Shown one piece after another: positions 14,628 through 27,273 of a stretch of 64,000 nucleotides of DNA. The notes under the pieces are model-generated. The model made no database searches, was not told where the DNA came from, and saw only the letters and a program-made list of their open reading frames with translations. The stretch comes from Actinomyces lilanjuaniae. GTDB taxonomy: Bacteria > Actinomycetota > Actinomycetes > Actinomycetales > Actinomycetaceae. The stretch lies in contig NZ_CP032514.1 in the NCBI RefSeq assembly GCF_003606385.1, positions 2,108,001 to 2,172,000 of the forward strand. Reading direction: 5' to 3'. The position numbers and the translations under genes are program-made. Numbering within the stretch: position 1 is the first letter of the stretch; each line of letters starts with the position of its first letter.

Positions 14628-16589
14628 ATGAGCAGCGACACGTTCCCCATCAGCTCCAGGGGCAACGAGGCAGGTGCCTCGGCCGACAAGCTGGCGGTAC
14701 TGAGCACGCCCTACGGCGAGTCTGCTGGCGTACGCCGCCGCTCCGTGCTGGGTGCGGGAGCGTCTGGCGGACCAGGACCTGCACCAAGGGCATCAGCGGG
14801 ATCGGAGACGACACGGGCGATACAGTCGGCTCTGCCAGCCAGCATTCCTCCCCGCAACCAGGATGAGCCAAGCGGATACGCCCCCGGGTCGGTCCTTCTC
14901 CCGCTGGCAGCCGAGACCTCCGACGCCGTCAGCATGTCAGCAACGACGCCCTCGGAGCCCCTGCAGGCTCCGGCCGACACCTCTCCCGCGCACGGGACTG
15001 AGGCGGAAAAGGGCACCGGGGCCGTGGCGACCGTGACGGAGTCGAGTGCTGCTGCCGCAGGATCGGTCCCTGCGCCGGGCGTGGAGGAGGCCCGGGAGGA
15101 CCCGGTTCCCGCCGCGCTGCCGGACTCCCGCACCTGGGAGGAGTCAGCCTACGCCCCAGCCCCTCGTCGGCGTCGGCTGCCCATGTGGACAGCCGCAGCC
15201 TCCTTCCTGCTCCTGCTAGGAGTCGGCACTGCTGCCTACGCCTACGCATCCCACTATGAGGACCACGTCGTACCCGGCACCGTGGTGGCGGGCACCGACC
15301 TGTCAGGAAAGACCCGGGAGGAGGTCGTCACCGCTGTCGAGGACCTCGCCGCCAAGGCGACAGTCACGGTCTCAGGCGACGTCGAGGTGACTGCCTCCCT
15401 GGAGGACCTCGGGGTCTCCGTGGACGCCGAGGCCACCGCTGACGCGGCCATGGCGCGCGGAGACGCCCTGGTCGACCGGTTTCGAGCGCTTGTCAACGAC
15501 CAGGAGATCGAGGTGGTGACCACCTCCGATGACCAGGCGCTTGCTGACTACGCAACTTCCCTGATCCCCGAGGATCAGGTCAAGGCGGTCAACGCTACTG
15601 TCCTGCTCGAGGAGGACGGGGCGACCTTTACGATCACTCCGTCGTCAGCCGGGACCTCGCTGGACTCCGCCAGCCTGGGCCAGGCAGCCAGAGAGGCAGC
15701 GGCGTCGCTGACCCCGACCAGTGTCAGCGTCTCCTTCGACTCCTCCGCTCCTGAGGTCTCAGACTCCCAGGCCCAGGAGGCCGCCGACAAGGCCAACGAG
15801 TGGGTCGGCCAGGACATCACCGTCGCCACCGCTGACGGTACCTCCGTGTACACCGCCAGTGCCGTTGAGAAGGCCTCTTGGATCACCGTCACCAACTCCG
15901 CGGACGCCGCACCGACCATTGAGGTGGACGCCGCCCAGGTCACCAGCTGGGTGGAGGCGCAGGCTGCCGACGCGGGCTCTGAGCCCGTCAACGGGGAGAG
16001 GAACGTCAACTCCGACGGGGAGGTCGTCTCCACACCCGTCGAGGCCGTCGACGGCGAGGACGTGAACAACGCAGCAGAGGTCTCCGACGAGATCGTCCAG
16101 GCTCTCGACGACAACCAGGCGTACTCCGGGGCCTTTGAGATGACTGTCGTCGAGGCGACGTGGAGCGAGCGGACCATTGCCGACGGCGCGGAGAAGCTCA
16201 TCTACCAGGCTGAGCCCGGTGAGAAGTGGATTGACGTGGACCTGGCCAGCCGCACCGTCACCTCCTACGAGGGTGCCACCGTGGTCCGCGGTCCTGTCAC
16301 GATCGTCGACGGCGCGGAGGAGACCCCCACAGTGACTGGTACCTACCAGATCTACCTGCAGTACGACTCCCAGACGATGGAGGGAGACAACATCGACGGA
16401 AGCAGGTACCGCACCGAAGACGTTCCGTGGGTCTCCTACTTCCACGGCGGCTACGCCTTCCACGGAGCCCCTTGGCGCAGTGACTTCGGCTACTCGGCTT
16501 CCCACGGCTGCGTCAACATGCCTGTCGAGGAGGCCAAGTGGATCTACGACTGGGTCGACATCGGCACGACCGTGGTCTCCCACTACTGA
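14628..16589 (+). CDS. L,D-transpeptidase (YkuD) with peptidoglycan-binding repeats
   Basis: This membrane-anchored enzyme cross-links or modifies peptidoglycan outside the membrane. Residues 1-185 are a long, Ala/Pro/Glu-rich cytoplasmic region ending in a basic RRRR. One membrane segment spans about 186-207, followed by two VanW-adjacent PG_binding_4-type repeats (from the VVPGTVVAGTDLSGKTREEV segment onward). The C-terminal YkuD domain carries FHGAPWRSDFGYSASHGCVN, with the catalytic Cys at residue 628. The protein is 653 aa. The ATG follows ATAAGGA. It ends 22 bases from the convergent end of ligA. Confidence 0.93.
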   Translation: MSSDTFPISSRGNEAGASADKLAVLSTPYGESAGVRRRSVLGAGASGGPGPAPRASAGSETTRAIQSALPASIPPRNQDEPSGYAPGSVLLPLAAETSDAVSMSATTPSEPLQAPADTSPAHGTEAEKGTGAVATVTESSAAAAGSVPAPGVEEAREDPVPAALPDSRTWEESAYAPAPRRRRLPMWTAAASFLLLLGVGTAAYAYASHYEDHVVPGTVVAGTDLSGKTREEVVTAVEDLAAKATVTVSGDVEVTASLEDLGVSVDAEATADAAMARGDALVDRFRALVNDQEIEVVTTSDDQALADYATSLIPEDQVKAVNATVLLEEDGATFTITPSSAGTSLDSASLGQAAREAAASLTPTSVSVSFDSSAPEVSDSQAQEAADKANEWVGQDITVATADGTSVYTASAVEKASWITVTNSADAAPTIEVDAAQVTSWVEAQAADAGSEPVNGERNVNSDGEVVSTPVEAVDGEDVNNAAEVSDEIVQALDDNQAYSGAFEMTVVEATWSERTIADGAEKLIYQAEPGEKWIDVDLASRTVTSYEGATVVRGPVTIVDGAEETPTVTGTYQIYLQYDSQTMEGDNIDGSRYRTEDVPWVSYFHGGYAFHGAPWRSDFGYSASHGCVNMPVEEAKWIYDWVDIGTTVVSHY

Positions 16590-16611
16590 TCCGGGCGCAT
16601 GACACAGGCGC

Positions 16612-19082
<2,471 letters not shown>

Positions 19083-19248
19083 CTAACGGGGAGGAGTCGT
19101 TCATACCCATATCCTCTCCCATGTCTGCCCCGGTCACGCCTACCGCCGGGACACCACAGGTAACAGAAGCAGCATCCTGTGCCCCCGGGTCCACAACAGC
19201 GTCTGCTTCCCGCAGGAGCCGTCCCCGTCAGGAAGCACCCTGGCAGAC

Positions 19249-22200
19249 GTGACCCTTCGACACGCCGCACCGACCCAGACCACCGCAGCCACGACAACAA
19301 CCACAGCCTCCCACGCGCACAAGGAACCGGATACGCGGTACCGGCAGCCTGCTGTCCGCGCCGCCCGCAGCTCGCTGGCCTCCCCCTGGCACCTGGCGGT
19401 ACTGACAGGACCTGACACGGGGCTGGTCGTACCGGTAGACGGCCACGTGGTCCTCGGGCGAGACGGAGTGCTGTCAGACCCCCTGGTCTCCCGTCACCAC
19501 CTGTCCCTGCGTGCACGCCCGGGCGGGGTAGACGCCCACGACGTCGGCTCGGCCAACGGCTCCTGGCACCGGCCTCCCCGAGGACGCTGGCGGCGGCTGC
19601 ACGGGCACAGCCGTCTCAGAGAGGGGTCCCGGCTACACCTGGGCGACTCAGTCCTCGAGCTGCGGCACCGCCCTACCAGCCTCCTGGTCGCGACCCCGCC
19701 ACGCCCCCAGGCAGGCGCCTACCGCCGAGCCCTTGCTACGGTCCTGGTCTGCCTCCTGCCGGTGGCGGCACTGGCCCTGGTCGCCACCCACTCGGGGCAG
19801 GTACCAGGCACCTTCAGGCTGATAGCGGCTGTGCCTGTCATAGCTATGCTCGCCGTGCGGCTGGCCCTGGCCTCGCAGGACCAGACCTCACGGCACCGCG
19901 CCAGCACCCGTCCTGCTCCTACCCACCGGGGCTGTCCACGACGTGACAGACCTGGTTGGAGCCGACACCGCCCCGATCCCTCGACCATGCTGCTTGCCGT
20001 GGCAGCCCGCTCCTTCGATCTCCGCCCCTCTGACGCTGGCACGGGCGTGCAGCCGCCTTCTGATCAGGAGGGGGAGGAGCAGCGGGCCTGGACCGGCAAG
20101 GCCCGCAGGAGACAGGTCCTGTCGCTGGACAGCGGGGACCGGCTAGCCCTGACCGGGGACTACGCCCACGACACTCTACGGTGGTGGTGTAGCCAGGTCC
20201 TGGCTCGTCAGCAGGCTCGAGTGCTCCTGACCGATACAGGCGCGCGGCTGCTGTGGGGCCCCGCGAACCGCCCGAGGGAGGCGATGATCCTGGTCTGCCC
20301 ACACGGCTCCGTGCCACCGCAGGCACTCAGCGTCAGGGCCGGGTCGTCTACGGCCCCCACCTGCTCACGTACCTGGTGGGAGGCCGTGTGCACCCTGGGG
20401 GCAGTCACCTGGCAGGCAGGCGGCTCGGGAGACAGGGATGGCGCGCTGCCGGAGCAGGTCGTCCTCAGCGAACTGCTTGACGACCTCGACCCCGCTGACG
20501 TCTCCGAGTCCTGGAAGCGTCAGGAACGACTGACAGCCACAGGCCAGGGGACGCCCCGCCTGGAGGCCGTCCTCGGCGTGGGAGCGGACGGTCCTGTCCG
20601 CGCCGACCTGGTCGAGCACGGCCCCACGCCCTGCTTGCAGGCACGACCGGCTCAGGAAAGTCCGAGCTCCTGGTCTCCTGGCTGCTGCAGCTGGCGCTGG
20701 GCACCAGCCCCGCCCGGCTGACGCTGGTCCTCGTCGACTACAAGGGGGTGCCGCCTTCGGCCTGCTGGCCAGCCTGCCACACACGGCGGGCGTCCTCACT
20801 GACCTGGACCCCGCGGGCACTCAGCGGGCACTGTCCTCCCTCCAGGCCGAGGTCCGACGCAGGGAACGCCTCCTGTCCTCGCACGCGGCCAAGGACATCC
20901 TCTCCCTGCCCCCACGGATCAGGGTCCCCCGCCTGGTCATCGCCATTGACGAGTTTGCCACGCTGGCTGCTAGCCATACCGACGTCCTGGACACACTGGT
21001 GCGCCTAGCCGCCCAGGGACGCAGCCTCGGCATCCACCTCATCCTGGCCACACAGCGACCTCAGGGAGCCGTGTCCCCGACAATCCGCACCAACACAGCG
21101 CTGCGAGCGTGCCTACGCGTCCTGGACTCGGCTGACTCCCGGGACGTCCTGGGCCACGAGGGCGCCGCCCACCTGCCACGCCATCCCGGTCGGGTGCTCG
21201 TCCACGGGACGCACGCACCCGACTCAGAGGTCCTCCAGGCTCCCTGGTGCGGGACCGAGGAACAGGTTGCGTCGCTGGTAGGACTTGTGGCCGCGTCCGC
21301 GCAGGGCCACGAAGCCGCCTGGAGACCGTGGGCAGCACCTCTACCAGCGCGCGTGGACCGGGACCAGGCCCTCTCCCTCGCCGCACCCCGCAGGACGTAC
21401 GCCCTCCCCCAGTCCCGCCACCAGGACACGACCGCGGCGCAGGCCCCCGAACAGGCCCCGACCATCCTGCTGGGGCTCACCGACCTGCCGGAGGAGCAGA
21501 GTCTCGGGTTGTGGTACTGGGACAGCCAGCGCCCGCTTATGGTCCTAGGCTCACCTGGGTCAGGACGTACCACGACCTTGCTCAGCGCCGCCACAGCCGC
21601 CCTGGAGGCCGACCTACCCGTCCACCTGTGCCTGTCCCGGTCACCACGCCCCCAGTCCTCCAAGACAGCAGCGCCTCCCTGCGGAACAGTCGACCAGGTG
21701 TGGTCCGCGCTGGAGCCAGCACCTGACGGACTGGGTACCGTTGTCGGGGCCGAGGATCCCCGGCGCCTGGCCCGGCTGTGGTCCCTGGCTGCCTCCGGGT
21801 CGCTGGCCGGGAGCCTGCTGTGCCTAGACGACGTTGACGCCCTGGTGCCTGCTGTCGACGAGGCCCTTGGTCCCGGCGAGGGCTACAGCCTGCTGGAGAC
21901 GCTGGTCCGGACCGCCCCAGGCACTGGTACCTGCCTGCTGCTGACTGCTCCCCTGGCTGCGGCCTCCTCCCGCTGGGGCTGCGCCATCGGACTGAGGCTG
22001 GTTCTTGGGGCGTATCGCAACGACCAGGCGGCTCAGGCCTGTCTTCCGCGCGCAGTGGTCACCGGCAGCGGCCCAGGCCGGGGTATCGTCCTAGACGGCT
22101 CCGGTACCGCTGCGTGCCAGGTGGTCCTCCCTCCGAGCCCGACCTCACAGCGCTCACGCCCTCGCCCTCGCCGTAACAGCCAAGCCGGTCCTGCCGTGCC

Positions 22201-22747
22201 CCGGCTGGAGCCGCTTCCGCGGCTCGTCCCCGCTGCCAGCGTGGCCCCCGGAACCTGGGCGATAGGAGGTGACGACGCCTCTCCCGTCCCCGTGCCACGG
22301 GGCACCAGCGTGCTGGTCGTCGGCCCTCCCAGGTCCGGACGCACCGCGACGCTCGCCGCGCTTGAGCACGCCCTCACCGGTCCTGTTCACGTGTATGACG
22401 ACCTCGACCTGGCTCCGCACGAGGAAGTGTCCGCAGCAGAGTACGTACTCGGATGCGGAGGCACCGTCCTGGCCTCGGCGGCGACAGACCGAGCGGCCTG
22501 CGCCTACCGAGGCGTGCTGGCGACTCTGCGGGAACGCGCCGCCGTCGTCGTGCTGTGGCCGGGAATCGGTCCGGGGAACCAGGTCGCCGGGCTGCCGCTG
22601 CGCCCAGCCACGGATCCCCGGGCGCTGTCCCTTCCCGGGCGCGGTGTCCTTGTCCACCGTGGCACCGCCACACCGCTGCAGGTGGTCGCCCCGTTCCCGT
22701 GCGAGCAGCCGGGCCCAGCAGCCAACGGAGCAGCGCAATATACCTGA
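19249..22747 (+). pseudogene. FHA-domain FtsK/SpoIIIE ATPase (EssC/EccC-like), frame broken twice
   Basis: The N-terminal part has an FHA domain (VVLGRDGVLSDPLVSRHHLS ... GSANGSWHR) and two membrane segments. Restoring one base near 20622-20625 and one at 20744-20748 joins the first ATPase domain: Walker A AGTTGSGKSELL, LVDYKGGAAFG, Walker B LVIAIDEFATL, and ILATQRPQGAVSPTIRTNT. Two more P-loop domains follow (GSPGSGRTTTLL; GPPRSGRTATLA). FHA plus tandem FtsK domains is the plan of type VII secretion motor ATPases, but no WXG100, EccB or EccD gene is nearby, so its role is unknown. The start is unsure: GTG 19249 is used, and coding-like sequence continues upstream in another frame from ATG 19121. 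Confidence 0.8.
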
Positions 22748-23125
22748 CGTGCCTGCCATCCACATGTAGCAACCACGACCGGCTGTGCTGCCGAGGTACG
22801 CCCACGAGCCACCCGGCAGAACACGGCCCCACGCAGGTACCACAGTGCTCCTGCCGCCATGATTCGCACGGCCAGGAATCGCTCACAACCACAGCGTTCG
22901 TGAACGTACGAAACATCGCCTGTGAGGATCACGACACTGTCTCGGCACAGGTCTCACCACTGGGCTCTTGCTCGTTTCCTAACCACATGTGAAGGTAGTG
23001 CGCGTACGTGGACACCGTCCCTCCGACCAGCGTCGCGGGTTATGTCCGGGCCACATCGAACTGGAGGGCCAGGAACTGACGCGGAGACCTTGGACCGTTG
23101 ACAAGAGACCTTGAAGGGGGCACTC
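22748..23125. other. Intergenic region upstream of whiB1
   Basis: No gene is supported here. It holds a 12-bp perfect inverted repeat CGTTCGTGAACG (22895-22906), which could be an operator, and a weak imperfect hairpin around 22779-22830 behind the FtsK-like gene. The whiB1 promoter should lie in the last 200 bases, but no clean -35/-10 pair was found. Confidence 0.4.
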
Positions 23126-23374
23126 ATGGACTGGCGTAGCCGGGCTGCATGTCTGACTGTCGACCCCGAACTCTTCTTCCCTGTCGGCAACACAGGTCCA
23201 GCCATTGCCCAGATCGCGCGAGCCAAGGAGGTCTGCGCCCGCTGTGAGGTCGTGGACACCTGCCTGAAGTGGGCGCTGGAGAACGGTCAGGACGCAGGTG
23301 TCTGGGGCGGGATGAGCGAGGACGAACGCCGCTCCCTCAAGCGGAGGGCTGCACGCGCACGCCGCTCCTCCTGA
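23126..23374 (+). CDS. whiB1: WhiB-family iron-sulfur transcription factor, WhiB1 type
   Basis: This 82-aa protein has the WhiB plan: four cysteines (Cys9, Cys37, Cys40, Cys46) that ligate a 4Fe-4S cluster, then the GVWGG turn and a basic tail (RRSLKRRAARARR). It opens MDWRSRAACLTVDPELFFPV, nearly the same as M. tuberculosis WhiB1, which is an essential, nitric oxide-sensitive regulator that binds the primary sigma factor. I chose ATG 23126 (behind AAGGGGG) rather than the in-frame TTG at 23111, since the family starts with MDWR. It converges on pdtaS, the same neighbour as in mycobacteria (Rv3219/Rv3220c, from memory). Confidence 0.94.
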   Translation: MDWRSRAACLTVDPELFFPVGNTGPAIAQIARAKEVCARCEVVDTCLKWALENGQDAGVWGGMSEDERRSLKRRAARARRSS

Positions 23375-23391
23375 CACTGCCTCCTAGTGTC
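23373..23391. terminator. Small hairpin between whiB1 and pdtaS
   Basis: GACACT (23373-23378) pairs perfectly with AGTGTC (23386-23391) across a 7-base loop, overlapping the whiB1 stop codon. It may help separate the two convergent genes. A short (AGGAC)n run follows at about 23413-23434. Confidence 0.35.
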
Positions 23392-23435
23392 TCGGCTCAG
23401 GTACGGCCAGGCAGGACAGGACAGGACAGGACAGA

Positions 23436-24896
23436 CTAGGCCCCGCTCAGCCTCGCTCTGACGAGCACGTCCGTGCCTCGGCCTCCCGCAGCGGGCAGCC
23501 ACTCGATCGACCCGCGTAGTTCGCCGCGCACCAGGGTGGTGACAATGCGGGTTCCCAGTCCGGTCATGAGGGTGCCAGGCCGTACCCCGGCCCCGTTGTC
23601 TGTCACGTGCACTTCCAGCGTGTCCCCGTCGCGCTCGGCGTGGACACAGACCTCTCCGTCACCGCCCTCAAGGCCGTGCTCGACCGCGTTGGTCACCAGC
23701 TCGGCGAGCACAGTCGCCAGAGCCTGGGCCGCGCTGGCTCCCACAGAGCCAAAGGACCCCTGGACACGAGTCTCGACCCTGCTGGTAGGGCTGGCGACCG
23801 CAGCGGCCATCCGCAGGATCGAGGAGAGTATCTCGTCAAGCTCCAGGTGCTCGTCGGCGCTGTGGCTCAAGGCGTCATGAACAGTGGCGATGGTCGTCAC
23901 GCGCCTCTCCGCCTCTGACAGGGCGTGGCGCGTCTCCTCGTTGGAGGCGCGCCGCGCCTGCATGCGCAGCAGCGCGGACACCGTCTGAAGATTATTCTTG
24001 ACCCGGTGGTGCACCTCGCGGATCGTCGCGTCCTTACTGAGGAGGGCCTGCTCACGACGGCGCACCTCGGTGATGTCGCGGACCAGGAGGACAGCCCCGG
24101 CCCTCCTACCCTGCAGGGTCAGCGGGATAGAGCGCAGCGACAGGAAGACGCCACCGGCCTCTACCTCCGTGAGCCACGCCTGACGCCCCATGAGCACCAC
24201 CGCAAGAGTCTCATCGACCTGCGTGCGTGCCGGAATGATGGACGTGACCGCCTCCGCCAGCAGCACTCCTCCCAGGTCTCCCTTGATACCGAGACGGTAG
24301 AAGCAGGAGCGCCCGTTAGGACTGGCATAGAGCACCGTCCCGTCCTCACCCAGGTGGACCACACCGTCAGCCACGCGCGGAGTGCCGTGACGGATAGTCG
24401 TGCCGGCGCCGGTGAGCGGGAAGGTCCCCTCAGCCACCATCTGGCACAGGAGATCAGCCAGCCTCTCCATTTCCCGGTCCACGATACGACCGCCCCGGAT
24501 CACCCCCACCGACATCTCACGGGTGACGACCGCGACAGGAGTGCCCGCGCGAACCACAGGGACATACTCCTCCTGGACCGCAGCCGTCCCGGTCCAGTAC
24601 GGTTCGGTGGCGACTTGGACCTCCCCGCTGGTCAAGGCCTGTTCTGCCATCACCTCACGGGAGGCGGGCATACGCCGACCGATCACGTCCTCAAGGTGGA
24701 CGGTGGCGCCCCCGGAGGGCCGGGTATGGCCGACGGCAACAAAAGGGCCGGTACGCGTACGCACCCACAGCACCAGGTCACAGGTGGACAGGTCCGCAAC
24801 GACCTGCCAGTCGGCAACCAGCTGGTGGATCCAGTCCAGGTCGGCGTCGGACAGGTCTGCGATACCACGAAGGGCTGCGGGGAGAAAAATCGGCAC
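23436..24896 (-). CDS. pdtaS: PdtaS-type sensor histidine kinase
   Basis: This is a soluble histidine kinase of the HisKA_2 type, normally paired with the ANTAR-type RNA-binding regulator PdtaR. Order: GAF-like sensor (about 1-150, with DWQVVADLSTCDLVLWV), PAS-like domain (about 170-275, VHLGEDGTVLYASPNGRS), the phospho-acceptor helix VHHRVKNNLQTVSALLRMQA (His near 296), then an HATPase domain with LVTNAVEHG and DNGAGVRPG. I start at GTG 24896 because alignment to the family begins there; the frame is open to 25010. No membrane segment is seen. No PdtaR gene is in the window. Confidence 0.9.
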   Translation of the reverse strand: MPIFLPAALRGIADLSDADLDWIHQLVADWQVVADLSTCDLVLWVRTRTGPFVAVGHTRPSGGATVHLEDVIGRRMPASREVMAEQALTSGEVQVATEPYWTGTAAVQEEYVPVVRAGTPVAVVTREMSVGVIRGGRIVDREMERLADLLCQMVAEGTFPLTGAGTTIRHGTPRVADGVVHLGEDGTVLYASPNGRSCFYRLGIKGDLGGVLLAEAVTSIIPARTQVDETLAVVLMGRQAWLTEVEAGGVFLSLRSIPLTLQGRRAGAVLLVRDITEVRRREQALLSKDATIREVHHRVKNNLQTVSALLRMQARRASNEETRHALSEAERRVTTIATVHDALSHSADEHLELDEILSSILRMAAAVASPTSRVETRVQGSFGSVGASAAQALATVLAELVTNAVEHGLEGGDGEVCVHAERDGDTLEVHVTDNGAGVRPGTLMTGLGTRIVTTLVRGELRGSIEWLPAAGGRGTDVLVRARLSGA

Positions 24897-25196
24897 CTTC
24901 TCAGGATATCGCCTCCCTGGGACACCGACCCCACCCACCTCGGCATCACCGCTGCGGTCCTGCACGTGGTCGGCCCCGGCCCGCGCGCGCCTGACACAAG
25001 ACCTCAGCACGCTGTCCTAGTCCCACGAGATCCCGCGAGCACCCCTGCCCTCGTCCCCAGGCTGGCAGGGGCAGCCCGGACCCTCGGGGCCCGACCCGGC
25101 TGCTCGGGCAGAGCACCTGAGGAAGTCACGAAAACTAGATGAAGATCTCCAGTGAAACATCGACATGCGCGGCGACCGGCATGGCAAGATCCTCGC

Positions 25197-25702
25197 ATGA
25201 GGAAGACGATCACCATCACCTACCCCGCCCTCCCGCCCGAGCCGCCGCGATGCTCGCCGACCCCAGCTACCAGGACCTCCGCGTGGAACGGCTCGGTCTC
25301 GACGACGCCTCCGCCACAGTCACGCCGGACGGCCAGGGCAGTGACCACGGTTTTGTTACCACAATCACCGGCAGCGTGCCGCCCTCCCGGCTGCCCGCTG
25401 CCGCGGCACGGCTTGTCCGGTCCGGGGTCAGCTTCACAGTCTCCGAGACGTGGGGAGCGGCAGCCGCCGACGGCTCCCGGACGGGAAGCTATGACATTGA
25501 CGTCAAGGGAGCACCGGTCAAGGTGGCGGCCACGGCCACCATGGCACCGGCCGGGGACGCCACCACTGTCACCGTCGACGTTGACCTAGAGGTCACGGTG
25601 CCACTGGTCGGCAAGAGCATTGAGGAGAGGGCTGCCTCCCGGGTGGGCCGAGTCGTCGAGGACGAGGAGAAGCGCGCCGCGACCTGGCTCGCGCAGCACT
25701 GA
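25197..25702 (+). pseudogene. DUF2505 family protein, frame broken near the N-terminus
   Basis: The family (SRPBCC/START-like fold, function unknown) begins with a lipid-binding-type strand. Here ATG 25197 gives MRKTITITYPAL, and one extra C in 25232-25234 joins it to PARAAAMLADPSYQDLRVER and the rest (VSETWGAAAADGSRTGSYDI, VPLVGKSIEERAASRVGRVV). An uninterrupted alternative from ATG 25139 exists, but its first 35 residues do not resemble the family. Restored length is about 168 aa. A terminator hairpin follows. Confidence 0.7.
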
Positions 25703-25754
25703 CCCCTGATCTAGCCGGCCCCCTTCTCACGGGCACTTCGCGGCTACCACCGCC

Positions 25755-25793
25755 GGGGGCGGCCCGGCCACCAGATGCAGCTGGGCCGCCCCC
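25755..25793 (+). terminator. Hairpin terminator behind the DUF2505 gene
   Basis: An 11-bp perfect G/C stem (25755-25765 with 25783-25793) encloses a 17-base loop, 52 bases after the stop codon. There is no T tract. Confidence 0.7.
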
Positions 25794-25920
25794 GACTGAC
25801 CCGGCCGCGACCGGACGCGTCCTGATCTGGAGGCCGGACCGGCACAATCCCGTGTCCGCTGTGCGCGCATCACACGCTGTGGCGTAGAGCCCGCTCAGCC
25901 ATACGTGGCACGATCACCGC

Positions 25921-26364
25921 ATGAGCGAGCACAGTGCTACCACACCCCCTCCTGCGTCCGCAGTCTGGGCTGAGCGGGTAGGGACCCGCCAGTACGTTGG
26001 CCGCAATGCCAACGGGGCCGAGGTCAGGGTAGGAATGGGACCGGGTGAGTTCTCCCCTGGGGAGCTGCTGAAGATAGCCCTGGCGACCTGCAACACCTTG
26101 TCAGCCGACCACCGTCTCGCCAAGGCCCTCGGAGACGACTTCGCCGCGACCGTCGGATGCTCCTCGGTCAAGAACGAGGAGGAGGAGCGCTACGAGTCCC
26201 TCCAGGTAGAGATCGTCACCGACCTGTCCGCCCTGGACTCTGACAAGCGCCAGCTCCTGGCTCACAGGGTGGAGGGCGCGATCGAGAGGTCCTGCACCGT
26301 CGGCCACACGATCGAGAAGGGAGCCACGGTCTCCCTGGACATCGTCGACCCGGATGAGGACTAA
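25921..26364 (+). CDS. OsmC-family protein (peroxide-reducing type)
   Basis: OsmC/Ohr proteins detoxify organic hydroperoxides through two conserved cysteines. The 147-aa protein has the plan: [20 protein letters not shown], then [16 protein letters not shown] with the first Cys, then [17 protein letters not shown] with the second. The resolving context resembles the YhfA/OsmC branch more than Ohr. It starts at ATG 25921 and its last 11 bases overlap the start of thyA, so the two are probably translationally coupled, an unusual pairing of stress and thymidylate functions. Confidence 0.85.
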   Translation: MSEHSATTPPPASAVWAERVGTRQYVGRNANGAEVRVGMGPGEFSPGELLKIALATCNTLSADHRLAKALGDDFAATVGCSSVKNEEEERYESLQVEIVTDLSALDSDKRQLLAHRVEGAIERSCTVGHTIEKGATVSLDIVDPDED

Positions 26365-27214
26365 GCGCTACCCGGCACTGGCCGAGCTGGGACTCCACCC
26401 GCCGGCACAGGTCGACGTCGCCTACGAGAACCTCCTGGCCGAGGTCCTCACCCACGGTGCCGCCAAGCGGGACCGGACAGGCACCGGTACCCGGTCCCTG
26501 TTCGCCCGCCAGCTGCGCTACGCCCTGGCAGACGGGTTCCCTCGCCTCACGACAAAGTTCGTGGCTATGAAGGCCGTCAAGGGCGAGCTGCTCTGGTTCT
26601 TGCAGGGGCGCAGCAACGTGGGCTGGCTCCAGGAGCGCGGTATCCGCATCTGGGACGAGTGGGCCGGTGCCGACGGCGAGCTGGGCCCCGTCTACGGGGT
26701 CCAATGGCGCTCCTGGCCCACCAGGGACAAGGGGGTCATCGACCAGATCAGTGAACTGCTTACCACCCTGCGCACCGATCCTGACTCCCGCCGCATGATC
26801 GTCACCGCCTGGAACGTCTCTGAGCTCGATGCCATGGCTCTGCCCCCCTGCCACGCCTTCTTCCAGTGCTATGTCAGCGAGGGTCGGCTGAGCCTCCAGG
26901 TCTACCAGCGCAGTGCCGACCTGTTCCTGGGTGTCCCGTTCAACATCGCCTCCTACGCCCTACTGACCCACATGCTGGCGCAGCAGGCGGACCTGGAGCC
27001 CGGGGAGCTCGTCTGGACCGGCGGGGACTGCCACATCTACGACAACCACGTGGAGCAGGTGCGTGAGCAGCTGTCCCGGGTTCCCCAGTCCTTCCCCTTT
27101 CCGGTGCTGCGCCTGGAGCGTGCCGCCTCGATCGACTCCTACACCATGGACGACATTGACGCCTCCCGCGGATACCGTCACCACCCCGCTATCACAGCTC
27201 CTGTCGCCGTGTGA
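26354..27214 (+). CDS. thyA: Thymidylate synthase
   Basis: ThyA methylates dUMP to dTMP using methylenetetrahydrofolate, producing dihydrofolate that FolA, encoded next, recycles. The 286-aa protein has the folate/dUMP signatures: [37 protein letters not shown], the catalytic loop [13 protein letters not shown] (Cys166), [20 protein letters not shown] and the terminal [10 protein letters not shown]. It overlaps the end of the OsmC gene by 11 bases and lies directly before folA. Confidence 0.97.
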   Translation: MRTKRYPALAELGLHPPAQVDVAYENLLAEVLTHGAAKRDRTGTGTRSLFARQLRYALADGFPRLTTKFVAMKAVKGELLWFLQGRSNVGWLQERGIRIWDEWAGADGELGPVYGVQWRSWPTRDKGVIDQISELLTTLRTDPDSRRMIVTAWNVSELDAMALPPCHAFFQCYVSEGRLSLQVYQRSADLFLGVPFNIASYALLTHMLAQQADLEPGELVWTGGDCHIYDNHVEQVREQLSRVPQSFPFPVLRLERAASIDSYTMDDIDASRGYRHHPAITAPVAV

Positions 27215-27273
27215 GCGGCAGCAGTGTGAGCGCAGGCAGTCAGGTGCAGCAGCAGCGGGAGGAGGACACAGTT

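Noticed and set aside
19121..19248. ATG 19121 as the start of the FHA-FtsK gene
   Set aside because: It reads in another frame that stops at TGA 19250-19252 and has no ribosome site; kept only as a possible extension if a further base is missing.
23413..23434. AGGAC repeats resembling a tiny array
   Set aside because: Four 5-base units without spacers; a simple tandem repeat, not a CRISPR. No CRISPR array or cas gene was seen anywhere in the window.
25139..25196. Upstream ATG that gives an unbroken DUF2505 frame
   Set aside because: The extra N-terminus is His/Asp-rich and does not match the family, whereas ATG 25197 plus one base gives the expected start.
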